From: Roseospira goensis | GTDB taxonomy: Bacteria; Pseudomonadota; Alphaproteobacteria; Rhodospirillales; Rhodospirillaceae | Reading direction: 5' to 3' | Length of the DNA stretch: 64,000 nucleotides | Assembly (NCBI RefSeq): GCF_014197795.1 | Contig: NZ_JACIGI010000017.1 | Span: 29,487 to 93,486, forward strand | In this document: positions 8,245 through 16,845 of the stretch, in pieces | How the letters are laid out: every line of letters starts with the position of its first letter | How positions within the stretch are numbered: position 1 is the stretch's first letter | Made by a program: the position numbers and the translations under genes | Notes under the pieces: model-generated | What the model was told of the DNA's origin: nothing | What the model saw: only the letters and a program-made list of their open reading frames with translations | Database searches by the model: none

Positions 8245-8895
8245 CAGGGGAAATCGCATTTGAAAAGTCGTGGTCGCGTTTGGGGATGAAACGGATTCTT
8301 TAGGGGACTCCCATTCCAGGTTCGGGAGGCTCCGTGTCCTGGTTTCTGGATGCGTTTGGCGACGTGCCGGACCCTCGGGCGTCAAACGCGCGGCATGATC
8401 TCCTTGAAGGTCTGACGATTGCCCTGATGGCGTCGATCTGCGGGGCGGAAGACGGCTCGGATTTCGGGGATTTCGCGGTCGACCGCGAGGCCCTGTTCCG
8501 CGAGTTTCTGACCCTGACGCACGGGATCCCGAGCCACGGCACGTGTTCCCGGATCGTCCTGGAGCGCGGCGGGATGACCTGTTCCGACTGAAGACCAACC
8601 GGCCCGCCCTGCATGACATGATCGCCGGATCCTTCACCGCGCCCGACGGGACGGCCGACCTGCCGGTCGCCGAGACCACGGACGCCGATCACGGTCGCAT
8701 CGACGTGCGCCGGGCCATGGTGGGCACCGATCTGTCCTGGCTGCGCGGCACCAAGACGTCCTGCGCCGAACCGGCCCTGAACGTCCTTCGGCGCGCCACG
8801 CCGGGCATCTCCATTCGCCGCAAGCGCAAGCGCAAGCGTTGCGGATGGACCAACGAGTTCGCAAGAACCATCATCGGCCAAATGCGATGGCCCTG
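8245..8895 (+). mobile_element. Internally deleted ISAs1-family insertion sequence
   Basis: The element is bounded by CAGGGGAAATCGCATTTG at the left (8245-8262) and its near-inverse CAAATGCGATGGCCCTG at the right (8879-8895), typical CAGGG-starting ISAs1 ends. At about 650 bp it is roughly half of a complete element. The transposase inside is fragmentary and frameshifted. No target-site duplication is evident (left flank TGCTGGGTCT, right flank GACGTGTCGG), which points to decay or a deletion on one side. It truncates the neighbouring integrase remnant. Confidence 0.75.
8334..8892 (+). pseudogene. ISAs1-family transposase, deleted and frameshifted
   Basis: A GTG at 8334, preceded by GGGAGG, starts the conserved N-terminal domain (SWFLDAFGDVPDPRASNARH, then ALMASICGAE and REFLTL-GIPSH). 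The frame shifts at about 8560 and stops at 8591. The rest resumes in another frame with ETTDADHGRIDVRRA (the DHGRIE block of the family) and NVLRRATPGISIRRKRKR near the C-terminus. The central DDE catalytic section is mostly missing, so it cannot be active. The 3' end of the coding remnant overlaps the right inverted repeat. Confidence 0.8.
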
Positions 8896-8990
8896 GACGT
8901 GTCGGGCCGCCCCCTTGACGCGATGCCCCGGCGGCCCGACCTTGCCGCCTGTCCCGGGCGCGCACGCCCGCCTCTGCCGCGGAGTCCCGC

Positions 8991-10514
8991 ATGGATGCCC
9001 CCACCGCCTACGCCCGCCTGAAGACCCGCTTCGGCCGCCTGTCGCACCTGGGCGACGCCACCGAGATGCTGCATTGGGACCTGTCCACGGTGATGCCGCC
9101 GGGCGGGGCCGAGGCCCGCGCCGCCCAGCTTGCCACCCTGCGCGCGCTCGGCCACGACCTGCTGACGGCCCCGGAGGTGGGCGACCTGCTGGACGCCGCC
9201 GAGACCGGCGAGGCGGCCGCCCTCGACCCCTGGGACCGCGCCAACCTGGCGGAGATGCGCCGGGCCTGGCGGCACGCCACGGCGCTGACCGGCGATCTGG
9301 TGGAGGCCCACTCGCGGGCCTGCTCGGCGTGCGAGATGACCTGGCGCGCGGCCCGCGCGGCCGACGACTTCGCCGCCGTCAAGGGGCCGCTGCGGACGGT
9401 GCTCGACCTGACCCGCGAGATCGCGGCCGCCAAGGCGGAGTCGCTCGGGCGGACGCCCTATGACGCGCTGCTCGACGAGTACGAGCCGGACGCCGCCGCG
9501 GCCGAGATCACGGCCGTGTTCGACGACCTTGCGGCCGACCTGCCGGGGTTGCTGGACGACGCCCTGGCGGCGCAGGCGCGCGACGAGGGCGGGGCGGCGC
9601 CGGCTCCCCCGCCCGGTCCCGTGCCGGCGGCGCGGCAACGCGCCCTGGCGGCGCGGCTGATGACGGCCTTGGGCTTCGACTTCCGGCACGGCCGCCTGGA
9701 CGAGAGCCTGCATCCCTTTTGCGGCGGTGTACCCGACGACGTGCGCATCACCACCCGCTATGACGAGGCCGATTTCACCGGCGCCGTCATGGGGGTGCTG
9801 CACGAGACCGGCCATGCCCTGTACGAGCGCGGTCTGCCGGCCGCCTGGCGCGACCAGCCGGTGGGTCGGGCCCTGGGCATGGCGGTGCACGAAAGCCAGA
9901 GCCTGCTGATGGAGATGCAGGCCTGCCGCTCGCGCGCCTTCCTGTCGTTCGCCGCACCGCTGATGGCGGAGATGCTGAACGGCGGCCCCGGCCCGGGCTG
10001 GGATGCCGAGACCCTGTACCGTCTCTACACCCGGGTGCGGCCCGGCCTGATCCGGGTGGATGCCGACGAGGTGACCTATCCGGCGCATATCATCCTGCGC
10101 TTCCGGCTGGAGCGCGCGCTGTTGAGTGGGGACCTGGCGCTCGACGACCTGCCGGGCGCCTGGCGCGACGGCATGCAGGATCTGCTTGGCGTGACGGTGC
10201 CGGACGACCGGTCGGGGTGCCTCCAGGATATCCACTGGTACGACGGCGCCTTCGGCTATTTTCCCACCTACACCCTGGGGGCGATGACGGCGGCCCAGCT
10301 CTTCCGCGCCGCCGTCGCGGCGGTGCCGTCGATCCCCGACGATCTGGCGCGCGGCGACATGGGCGGGCTGCTGGGGTGGCTGCGCACCCACGTGCACGGC
10401 CTGGGGCGCAGCGTGTCGGCGCGCGAGATGCTGGTGCGCGCGACCGGCGCGCCGCTCGACGCGGCGGTGTTCAAGGCCCACCTGCGCCAACGCTACATCG
10501 AGCGGGCGGGGTAG
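8991..10514 (+). CDS. M32 family (Taq-type) metallocarboxypeptidase
   Basis: A 507-residue cytoplasmic enzyme that removes C-terminal residues from peptides. The zinc motif HETGH is at about residue 271, within GVLHETGHALYERGLP, and the flanking family blocks are present: HESQSLLMEMQ (the third-ligand Glu region) and an EVTYPAHIILRF stretch. Length equals that of the thermostable carboxypeptidase Taq family. The gene begins about 95 bp after the IS remnant. A hypothetical gene follows 8 bp downstream on the same strand and is probably co-transcribed. Confidence 0.92.
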   Translation: MDAPTAYARLKTRFGRLSHLGDATEMLHWDLSTVMPPGGAEARAAQLATLRALGHDLLTAPEVGDLLDAAETGEAAALDPWDRANLAEMRRAWRHATALTGDLVEAHSRACSACEMTWRAARAADDFAAVKGPLRTVLDLTREIAAAKAESLGRTPYDALLDEYEPDAAAAEITAVFDDLAADLPGLLDDALAAQARDEGGAAPAPPPGPVPAARQRALAARLMTALGFDFRHGRLDESLHPFCGGVPDDVRITTRYDEADFTGAVMGVLHETGHALYERGLPAAWRDQPVGRALGMAVHESQSLLMEMQACRSRAFLSFAAPLMAEMLNGGPGPGWDAETLYRLYTRVRPGLIRVDADEVTYPAHIILRFRLERALLSGDLALDDLPGAWRDGMQDLLGVTVPDDRSGCLQDIHWYDGAFGYFPTYTLGAMTAAQLFRAAVAAVPSIPDDLARGDMGGLLGWLRTHVHGLGRSVSAREMLVRATGAPLDAAVFKAHLRQRYIERAG

Positions 10515-10522
10515 GCGACGCG

Positions 10523-11209
10523 ATGACCCGCGCGGCGGCCCTGGATCCGCTGATCGCCGCGTGTCGGGCCCGGCTGGCCCGGCTGCGGGCGGACCGGTCC
10601 CCGACGGGCGGTGCGGCCGCCGCGGCCGGATGGGCCGGCGTGCCGCAGGAGGCGGCCTGTTTCCGGGATGGCCTGGTGTGGCGCACGGAGGAACTGGGCC
10701 GCTGTGCGTGCGACTGCTACGGCCGGGGCGACACGGTGGCCGCCGTCATTCTGACGCGTGGCGTGATCGAGGATACGGCCGCCCTGTGGTACCTGAAGGC
10801 CCTGATGCGCCGGACGCTGGACGCCGGCCCCGTGCAGGATCGCGACGTCGTGGAGGCCGCGTTCATGGCCCTGCTGGTGGGCCGCAAGGATGGGCCGCAC
10901 GGCGCGCCCCGGGGCGTCAATGTCCTGACCATGCTGCGGCACCTGGAAAAGGACCGGCCGGACTTCGGGACCCTGTACGACGCCCTGTGCGAGATCGCCC
11001 ACCCGAGCGGGGCCGGCACCGCCGGGGCCTACGGCGGCCTGGTCGACGACGGGGGGACATCGGCCGAAGCGGGCCATCTGGCCGAGACCGGGCTGGGGTT
11101 CCTGCTCCGCGCGCTCGATCTGTTCGAGGCGCTGCACGCCGAGGTCACCGCGCTGCTGCCGGCGCTGGCGGCGCTGTGGGCGGCGCTGCCGGATCGGCCG
11201 GCGCGGTGA
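10523..11209 (+). CDS. Conserved hypothetical protein (DUF5677-like pattern)
   Basis: A 228-residue, largely helical protein with no signal peptide. Its middle (ILTRGVIEDTAALWYLKALM, and later YDALCEIAHPSG) resembles proteins of the DUF5677/AbiV-like type, which have an R-x-x-x-E-x-x-A-x-x-x-Y-L helix and a histidine-containing helix near the C-terminus. This is a pattern match only and no function is assigned. It starts 8 bp after the M32 peptidase stop, suggesting translational coupling. Confidence 0.7.
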   Translation: MTRAAALDPLIAACRARLARLRADRSPTGGAAAAAGWAGVPQEAACFRDGLVWRTEELGRCACDCYGRGDTVAAVILTRGVIEDTAALWYLKALMRRTLDAGPVQDRDVVEAAFMALLVGRKDGPHGAPRGVNVLTMLRHLEKDRPDFGTLYDALCEIAHPSGAGTAGAYGGLVDDGGTSAEAGHLAETGLGFLLRALDLFEALHAEVTALLPALAALWAALPDRPAR

Positions 11210-11302
11210 CGCGGCTCCGTCGTGCGGCAGCGTTGATTGGATCGGGCGGCGTCGCTACGTTCGAGCCAACCCCATACGGCCCCGCACGGAGGACCCGCGA
11301 CC

Positions 11303-12148
11303 ATGACGTTCACCGGCACCCAGACCTATGTCGCCACCGAGGATCTGGCGGTGGCCGTCAATGCCGCCGTGCGGCTGCAACGGCCGCTGCTGGTCAAGGG
11401 CGAACCCGGCACCGGCAAGACCGTGCTGGCGCAGGAGGTCGCGGACGCGCTCGGCCTGCCGCTGATCGCCTGGCACATCAAGTCCACCACCAAGGCCCAG
11501 CACGGCCTGTACGAATACGACGCGGTCTCGCGGCTGCGCGATTCCCAGCTTGGCGATGAGCGGGTGCACGACATCCGCAACTACATCAAGCGCGGCCGCA
11601 TGTGGGACGCCTTCACCCACGACGGCGGGGCGGTGCTGCTGATCGACGAGATCGACAAGGCCGACATCGAGTTCCCCAACGACCTGCTGCTGGAACTCGA
11701 CCGCATGGAGTTCCATGTGCACGAGACCGGGGAGACGGTGCGGGCGGCGACGCGGCCGGTGGTCATCATCACGTCGAACAACGAGAAGGAACTGCCGGAC
11801 GCCTTCCTGCGCCGCTGCTTCTTCCACTACATCAAGTTCCCCGACCCGGAGACCATGGAAGAGATCATCGCGGTGCACTTCCCCGACATCAAGGCCAACC
11901 TGGTGCGGGATGCGTTGCGGGTTTTTTACGACGTGCGCGAGGTGCCGGGGCTGAAGAAGAAGCCGTCGACCAGCGAACTGCTGGACTGGATCAAGCTGCT
12001 GATGGCCGACGACGTGACGGCCGAGGCGCTGCGCTCCGGCGACGTCAAGAAGGTGCTGCCGCCGCTGCACGGGGCGCTGCTGAAGAACGAGCAGGACGTG
12101 CACCTGTTGCAGCGCCTGGCCTTCCTGGCCAAGCGCGAGCGGCGCTGA
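11303..12148 (+). CDS. MoxR-family AAA+ ATPase
   Basis: A 281-residue ATPase of the MoxR/CoxD type. Walker A is GEPGTGKT (residues 33-40), Walker B is VLLIDEIDKA, sensor 1 is ITSNNEKELPDAF and an arginine finger follows in LRRCFFHY. The ATG at 11303 has GGAGG 11 bases upstream. These ATPases usually work as chaperones for metal-cofactor assembly together with a von Willebrand-domain (CoxE-type) protein encoded next door. No such gene follows; a terminator-like hairpin and then an opposing transporter gene come next, so the partner must lie elsewhere. Confidence 0.88.
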   Translation: MTFTGTQTYVATEDLAVAVNAAVRLQRPLLVKGEPGTGKTVLAQEVADALGLPLIAWHIKSTTKAQHGLYEYDAVSRLRDSQLGDERVHDIRNYIKRGRMWDAFTHDGGAVLLIDEIDKADIEFPNDLLLELDRMEFHVHETGETVRAATRPVVIITSNNEKELPDAFLRRCFFHYIKFPDPETMEEIIAVHFPDIKANLVRDALRVFYDVREVPGLKKKPSTSELLDWIKLLMADDVTAEALRSGDVKKVLPPLHGALLKNEQDVHLLQRLAFLAKRERR

Positions 12149-12178
12149 CCCGGGCGCGGGATCGTCGGGCGGATCGCA

Positions 12179-12211
12179 TCCCCTGCGACCCGGAGAGCGG
12201 GTCACAGGGGA
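12179..12211. terminator. Hairpin between convergent genes
   Basis: A 14-bp stem with one mismatch (TCCCCTGCGACCCG against CGGGTCACAGGGGA) and a GAGAG loop lies between the ends of the MoxR gene and the opposing symporter gene. There is no T-run, so it may act with Rho or simply as a transcription barrier. Confidence 0.55.
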
Positions 12212-12255
12212 CGCGTGAATGATCCCTCACTAGTAGACGCAGGTCTGCAGAGTTA

Positions 12256-12302
12256 CGCGCCAAAATGGGACCGGGGCGCGATTCCAAGTTGGCGCGATCT
12301 GC
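12256..12302. repeat. REP-like palindromic repeat, copy 1
   Basis: An imperfect palindrome whose arms are CGCGCCAAAATGG-like and CCAAGTTGGCGCG-like. It ends one base before the stop codon of the symporter gene at 12304. The reverse complement of the sequence at 23698-23748 matches it with only about four differences over 47 bases, so it is a dispersed intergenic element rather than a gene-specific terminator. Confidence 0.75.
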
Positions 12303-12303
12303 C

Positions 12304-13650
12304 CTAGTCCTTGTTGGCCTGGAAATAGGCCCTGCTGATGGCGAACACGGTGCCACTGAGGGCGATCAGCGCGATCAGGTTCGGGATCGCCATCATGGCG
12401 TTCATGATGTCGGCGATGGTCCAGATCAGGCCCAGGTTGCCGATGGCCCCGACGACCAGCGCCAGCACCCAGATGACCCGGAACGGCATCTTGATCCGCG
12501 GCCCGAAGATGAACTGGGCCGCGCGTTCGCCGTAGTAGCTCCAGCCGAGCACGGTCGTGAACGCGAACACCACCAGGCCGAGGCTCACGATCCAGTGGCC
12601 GCCGGGCAGGCCGGTCTCGAAGGCCAGGGCGGACAGCTCGGCGCCGGTCTCGCCGCTGGTCCAGGCCCCGGTGATGATGATGACCAGGGCGGTCATGGTG
12701 CAGACGATGATGGTGTCGATGAAGGTACCCAGCATGGCGACGCAGCCCTGGCGCACCGGGTCGTTGGTCTTGGCGGCGGCATGGGCGATGGGGGCGCTGC
12801 CCAGGCCGGCCTCGTTGGAGAACACGCCGCGGGCGACGCCGAACTGGATGGCCGCGACCACGGCCGCGCCGGTGAAGCCGCCGGCCGCCGCCGTGCCGGT
12901 GAAGGCGTCGGTGAAGATCATGCCGAGCGCCGCCGGCACCGCGCTGTAGTTGGCGCCCAGGATGATGAGGGCGCCCGCCACGTACAGGATGGCCATCAGC
13001 GGCACCAGGTGCTCGGCGACGCTGCCGATGCGCCGCACGCCGCCGACGATGACCAGGAAGGTCAGGACCGCCAGCACGAGACCGGTCGCGAGGGTGGGCA
13101 CGCCGAACGAGCCCTCCAGCGCCTTGGCGACCGAATTGGCCTGCACGGTGTTGCCGATGCCGAAGGCGGCGATGGTGGCGAAGAAGGCGAACACCCAGCC
13201 CAGCCAGGCCCAGCGACCGCCCAATCCGTTGCGGATGTAGTACATCGGGCCGCCGACGTAGCGCCCGGTCTCGTCGGTCTCGCGGTAGCGCACCGCCAGC
13301 ACCGCCTCGGCGTACTTGGTGGCCATGCCCACCAGCGCCGTCAGCCACATCCAGAACACCGCGCCGGGGCCACCCAGGTAAATGGCCGTGGCCACGCCGG
13401 CGATGTTGCCGGTGCCGATGGTGGCCGACAGCGCCGTGGTGAGCGCCTGGAACGGTGTGATCTCGCCCTCGTGGCCTTCCACCACCTTGCGGCCGCCCAG
13501 CATGAGCCGGAACCCGTAGCCCAGCTTGCGCACGGGCAGCAGGCGCAGGCCGAGGGTGAGGTACAGGCCGGTGCCGAGCAGCAGCACCAGCATGACCGGT
13601 CCCCAGACGAAACTGCTCACGTCTCCCAGAAGAGATGACACATAGTCCAT
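12304..13650 (-). CDS. Sodium/alanine (or glycine) symporter, AGCS family
   Basis: A 448-residue membrane transporter with the AGCS signature: TTALSATIGTGNIAGVATAI near residues 75-95, the GGPGAVFWMW motif, and GGPMYYI. It imports small neutral amino acids, mainly alanine or glycine, with sodium. AGAGGTC lies upstream of ATG 13650. It is transcribed away from a folate one-carbon cluster that starts 634 bp away, where glycine uptake would make metabolic sense, but specificity is inferred only. Confidence 0.9.
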   Translation of the reverse strand: MDYVSSLLGDVSSFVWGPVMLVLLLGTGLYLTLGLRLLPVRKLGYGFRLMLGGRKVVEGHEGEITPFQALTTALSATIGTGNIAGVATAIYLGGPGAVFWMWLTALVGMATKYAEAVLAVRYRETDETGRYVGGPMYYIRNGLGGRWAWLGWVFAFFATIAAFGIGNTVQANSVAKALEGSFGVPTLATGLVLAVLTFLVIVGGVRRIGSVAEHLVPLMAILYVAGALIILGANYSAVPAALGMIFTDAFTGTAAAGGFTGAAVVAAIQFGVARGVFSNEAGLGSAPIAHAAAKTNDPVRQGCVAMLGTFIDTIIVCTMTALVIIITGAWTSGETGAELSALAFETGLPGGHWIVSLGLVVFAFTTVLGWSYYGERAAQFIFGPRIKMPFRVIWVLALVVGAIGNLGLIWTIADIMNAMMAIPNLIALIALSGTVFAISRAYFQANKD

Positions 13651-14284
13651 GTCGACTGACCTCTAAGACTGGAATGAATCAAAGTCTTGCGCGGGCGCGC
13701 GGACGGGCCTGGCGAGGGATGCCGTCGGAGCGGTCCCGCCGAGGACCACAGCCGCGGCCTCTGGCCTCTCCGGTCCGGCGGCCCGCCGCGGCCGGCGCCG
13801 GCGCGGAGACTGCGCGTCGGTGGCCACCCTCTGTCAACTGTCGAAGACTCGGGCCTGGAGCCGGAGGGGGACCGCGGGCGCCGTCGGTCGACCGGGACAG
13901 CGCGTGTCGGCATGCGCAAAGCTGGCACCGGCCATGCTTGATTGTTGACCCTGTGAAGGGGAGACCCGGCCCGCTGTGGGCACGGGCGCGGCGGGCGCGG
14001 CGGGCACGGGGGGGCCGGGGCAATGCGACTCGACCGTGCCCGCATCGTCGGCATCGCCCACGCAGGCGGTCGGGTAAGGCCCGATGGGCGGGTGACGGCC
14101 CGGCCTGCCCGGTGGTTGGCCCCTCATATACAAGGATTTTTCTGTTGCGGGTGCGAAAGGCCAGGGTTTCGAAATTCGAATGGCGGAACTGGGATAAAGG
14201 ATGTCGGATTCAAGATAACCGCCGGTGCGGGCGGCTGGCACGGTTGCCGTGTCAAGACCTTTCCCACGAGCGGAGCACGGATCC
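13651..14284. other. Long divergent intergenic region
   Basis: This 634-bp stretch separates the symporter and the DmdA-like gene, which diverge. No credible gene is seen, and the open frames here are GC-driven. Points of note are a less GC-rich block at 14120-14220 and the directly repeated TTCGAA in TTTCGAAATTCGAAT at about 14167-14181, a possible regulator site. I looked for glycine, SAM, SAH and THF riboswitch cores and did not recognise one. Confidence 0.5.
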
Positions 14285-15679
14285 ATGGACACGCCCCTTT
14301 CCCCCGATACCCCCGTCGTGAATGCCGCCGCCGCCACGGTCGAGGCCGCCGTGGCTGCCGCCAGCCTCGATCCGACCACCCGCCAGTGCCCGACGGTCGA
14401 CCAGTCCGACCGCACGGTGCCCATCAACCTGCGCCAGAGCGGGCCGACTCCGGTGCAGATGCTGATCTCCACCCGGGTCCGGAAGTCGCCGTACTGGCAC
14501 CTGGCGCACAAGGCGGGCTGCTGGCGCGCCACCGTCTACAACCGCATGTACCACCCGCGCGGCTATGTGCGGCCGGAGGACGGCGGCGCCATGGTCGAGT
14601 ACGACGCGCTGGTCAACCACGTCACCATGTGGAACGTGGCCGTCGAGCGGCAGATCCAGGTCAAGGGGCCCGACGCCGAGGCGTTCGTGAACACGGTCGT
14701 CACCCGCGACGTCACCCGGATCGCGCCGATGCGGGGCAAGTACGTGATCCTGTGCAACGAGGAGGGCGGCATCCTCAACGATCCCGTTCTGCTCCGCCTG
14801 TCCGAGGACGAGTTCTGGTTCTCGCTGTCCGACAGCGACCTTGAGATGTGGCTGCGCGGCGTGAACCTGGGCCTTGGCATGGATGTGACCATCAAGGAGA
14901 TCGACGTCGCCCCGGTGCAGATTCAGGGACCCAAGTCCAAGGCGCTGATGGAGGATCTGGTTGGTCCGGCGATCCGGGACGTGCCCTACTACGGCCTGCT
15001 GGAGGCCCAGGTGGGCGGCCGTGACGTGGTCATCTCGCAGACCGGGTTCTCGGGCGAGGCCGGCTACGAGATCTACCTGCGCGATGCCACCCTGTACGCC
15101 GACGACATGTGGAACGCGGTCCTGGAGGCCGGGCAGAAGCACAACCTGATGGTCATCGCCCCCGCCCACCACCGCCGCATCGCCGCCGGGATCCTGTCCT
15201 GGGGCCAGGACCTGGACCAGGAGACGCTGCCGTTCCAGTGCAACCTGGGCTACCAGGTGCCGCGCAAGAAGACCGCCGACTACATCGGCAAGGCCCGCCT
15301 GGAGCAGGTGCGCGCCGAACTGGAGGCGGGCGGTGAGCCCTACGCCATGCAGCTCGTCGGCATGGTCCTGGGCGGCCAGCCGATCACCGACTACGCGCCG
15401 GACTTCTGGTTGATCTCCGGCGCCGATGCCGGCGCGCCCCTCGGCTACGTCACCTCGCCCTGGTACTCGCCGGAGCTGGGGACCAACATCGCCATGGGCT
15501 ATGTCCCCTATGGCCTGCGGCACGAGGGCACCCGGCTGACCGTGTGGCTGCCCGACGCGTACGCCGAGACGGCCGGCGCGCCGGTCAACGCGCAGGTGGT
15601 GCCGATGCCGTTCCGGGCCTCGGCCAATCCCAGCGCGCGCGAACTGGCGCGCGGTCAGGGCCGCGACAGCGCCTATTAA
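14285..15679 (+). CDS. DmdA/GcvT-like THF-dependent demethylase (substrate unknown)
   Basis: The 464-residue protein has the GcvT fold. An N-terminal extension of about 60 residues is followed by a DmdA-like core: VYNRMYHPRGY, WNVAVERQIQVKGPDA, GGILNDPV, QTGFSGEAGYEIYL, AAGILSWGQDLDQETLPF and a C-terminal barrel from about residue 370. DmdA moves a methyl group from DMSP to tetrahydrofolate. Related enzymes act on vanillate (LigM), glycine-derived amines and others, so the substrate here is open. It is followed by MTHFR-like and formate-THF ligase genes, the same logic as ligM-metF-ligH in Sphingobium. A convergent choline-to-betaine operon lies downstream, making betaine, dimethylglycine or DMSP candidate substrates. 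Confidence 0.75.
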   Translation: MDTPLSPDTPVVNAAAATVEAAVAAASLDPTTRQCPTVDQSDRTVPINLRQSGPTPVQMLISTRVRKSPYWHLAHKAGCWRATVYNRMYHPRGYVRPEDGGAMVEYDALVNHVTMWNVAVERQIQVKGPDAEAFVNTVVTRDVTRIAPMRGKYVILCNEEGGILNDPVLLRLSEDEFWFSLSDSDLEMWLRGVNLGLGMDVTIKEIDVAPVQIQGPKSKALMEDLVGPAIRDVPYYGLLEAQVGGRDVVISQTGFSGEAGYEIYLRDATLYADDMWNAVLEAGQKHNLMVIAPAHHRRIAAGILSWGQDLDQETLPFQCNLGYQVPRKKTADYIGKARLEQVRAELEAGGEPYAMQLVGMVLGGQPITDYAPDFWLISGADAGAPLGYVTSPWYSPELGTNIAMGYVPYGLRHEGTRLTVWLPDAYAETAGAPVNAQVVPMPFRASANPSARELARGQGRDSAY

Positions 15680-15872
15680 TGGTCTGATGGCCCGCCGAAC
15701 CCGGGCCGGGAACCCAGGCGGGGTTCGTCCCGGGTTCCGCCCGGCGCTGCGCCGCATCGGTGTGCCACATCGGTGCGGGGCGGCGCGGGGCGGGGCCGGC
15801 CCCGCCTGGGACCAGCGTCCCAAGACACGCGCCGCACCACGCGCGGCAGCCCCGCACCCGCCGGAGGGGATC

Positions 15873-16787
15873 ATGCCTTACGACAGTCTCCATGCCGCTC
15901 CGGTCGCCGCCCGGGCGGTCGCGCCGGCCGCGGTGCCGGACGGCGTCTCGCTGGAGGTCACGCCCGGCGTGGCCGCGAAGATCCCGTCCTTCGCCGCCCT
16001 GCTGCCGCCCGGCACGGCGGTCTATGTCACCAATCTGCCCGGAACCGACGTGGCCCAGGCCATGACGCTGTGCCGGCGGCTGCGCGACGAGGGCCTGCGC
16101 CCGGTGCCCCATCTGGCGGCGCGCGGCCTGAAGAGCCGGGCCGATCTGGCCGACTGGCTCGACCGGGCCGTGCACCAGGGCGGCGCGCGGCAGATCCTGT
16201 TGATCGCCGGCTCCGGCGACCGTCCGGCCGGGCCGTTCCGCGACACCCTGGCGGTGCTGGACAGCGGTCTGCTGGAGGCCGCCGGCCTGGAGGGCTTCGG
16301 CGTCGCGGGCCATCCGGAGGGCCATCCCAACGCCGGCCCGGCGGTCCTGCGCGAGGCCCTGTTGCGCAAGCAGGCCTTCGCCGAGTCGCACGGCCTGTCG
16401 GCCTGGATCGTCACCCAGTTCGCGTTCAGCGCCGCCCCGGTGCTGCGTTGGGCGGAGGGGCTGGCGGCCGCCGGCGTCACGCTGCCGATCCGCGTCGGTC
16501 TGCCGGGACCGGCCAAACCCGCCACCCTCATCACGTATGCGCGCCAGTGCGGCGTCGGCGCCTCGTTGCGGGTGCTCACGCGCCGGCCGGATGTCATGGC
16601 CGGGCTGTTGCGGGCCTGGACGCCGGACGCCATCGTCGCCGATCTTGTCCGCGCCGGACGGTCCGAGGGGCCGGCGCGCATCGCTGGGGTGCACCTGTTC
16701 CCGTTCGGCGGCTTCGCCAAGGCGGCGGGCTGGGCCGGCGCCGCCCTGGGCGGGCCGGCGGGCGCGGCCGTGGCGGCGGCCCACTGA
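15873..16787 (+). CDS. Methylenetetrahydrofolate reductase-like flavoprotein (MetF family)
   Basis: A 304-residue TIM-barrel protein resembling a divergent MetF. The SLEVTPG strand keeps the catalytic glutamate of [14 protein letters not shown] corresponds to PHLTC, the LLIAGSGD segment keeps the flavin-contacting Asp, and GHPEGHP and TQFAFS match later family blocks. ATG 15873 follows GGAGGGG. It lies 193 bp after the DmdA-like gene. In a demethylation pathway it would oxidise 5-methyl-THF to 5,10-methylene-THF, the reverse of its usual biosynthetic role. It is unlikely to be the housekeeping MetF because of its sequence divergence and location. Confidence 0.8.
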   Translation: MPYDSLHAAPVAARAVAPAAVPDGVSLEVTPGVAAKIPSFAALLPPGTAVYVTNLPGTDVAQAMTLCRRLRDEGLRPVPHLAARGLKSRADLADWLDRAVHQGGARQILLIAGSGDRPAGPFRDTLAVLDSGLLEAAGLEGFGVAGHPEGHPNAGPAVLREALLRKQAFAESHGLSAWIVTQFAFSAAPVLRWAEGLAAAGVTLPIRVGLPGPAKPATLITYARQCGVGASLRVLTRRPDVMAGLLRAWTPDAIVADLVRAGRSEGPARIAGVHLFPFGGFAKAAGWAGAALGGPAGAAVAAAH

Positions 16788-16845
16788 CGGCGGGACATGC
16801 GTCCCACGGCATCACGCGATCCATTGTCGCGCAGAGGGGGTTTCC

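Noticed and set aside
8235-8905. Target-site duplication flanking the ISAs1 relic
   Set aside because: The ten bases on each side (TGCTGGGTCT and GACGTGTCGG) do not match, so no duplication is claimed.
13651-14284. A possible glycine, SAM/SAH or THF riboswitch before the one-carbon cluster
   Set aside because: I looked for the conserved cores on both strands and found none. The length of the leader alone is not evidence.
13635-14321. A 228-codon plus-strand frame in the long gap before the DmdA-like gene
   Set aside because: Arg/Gly/Pro-rich translation, no ribosome site and overlap with two real genes.
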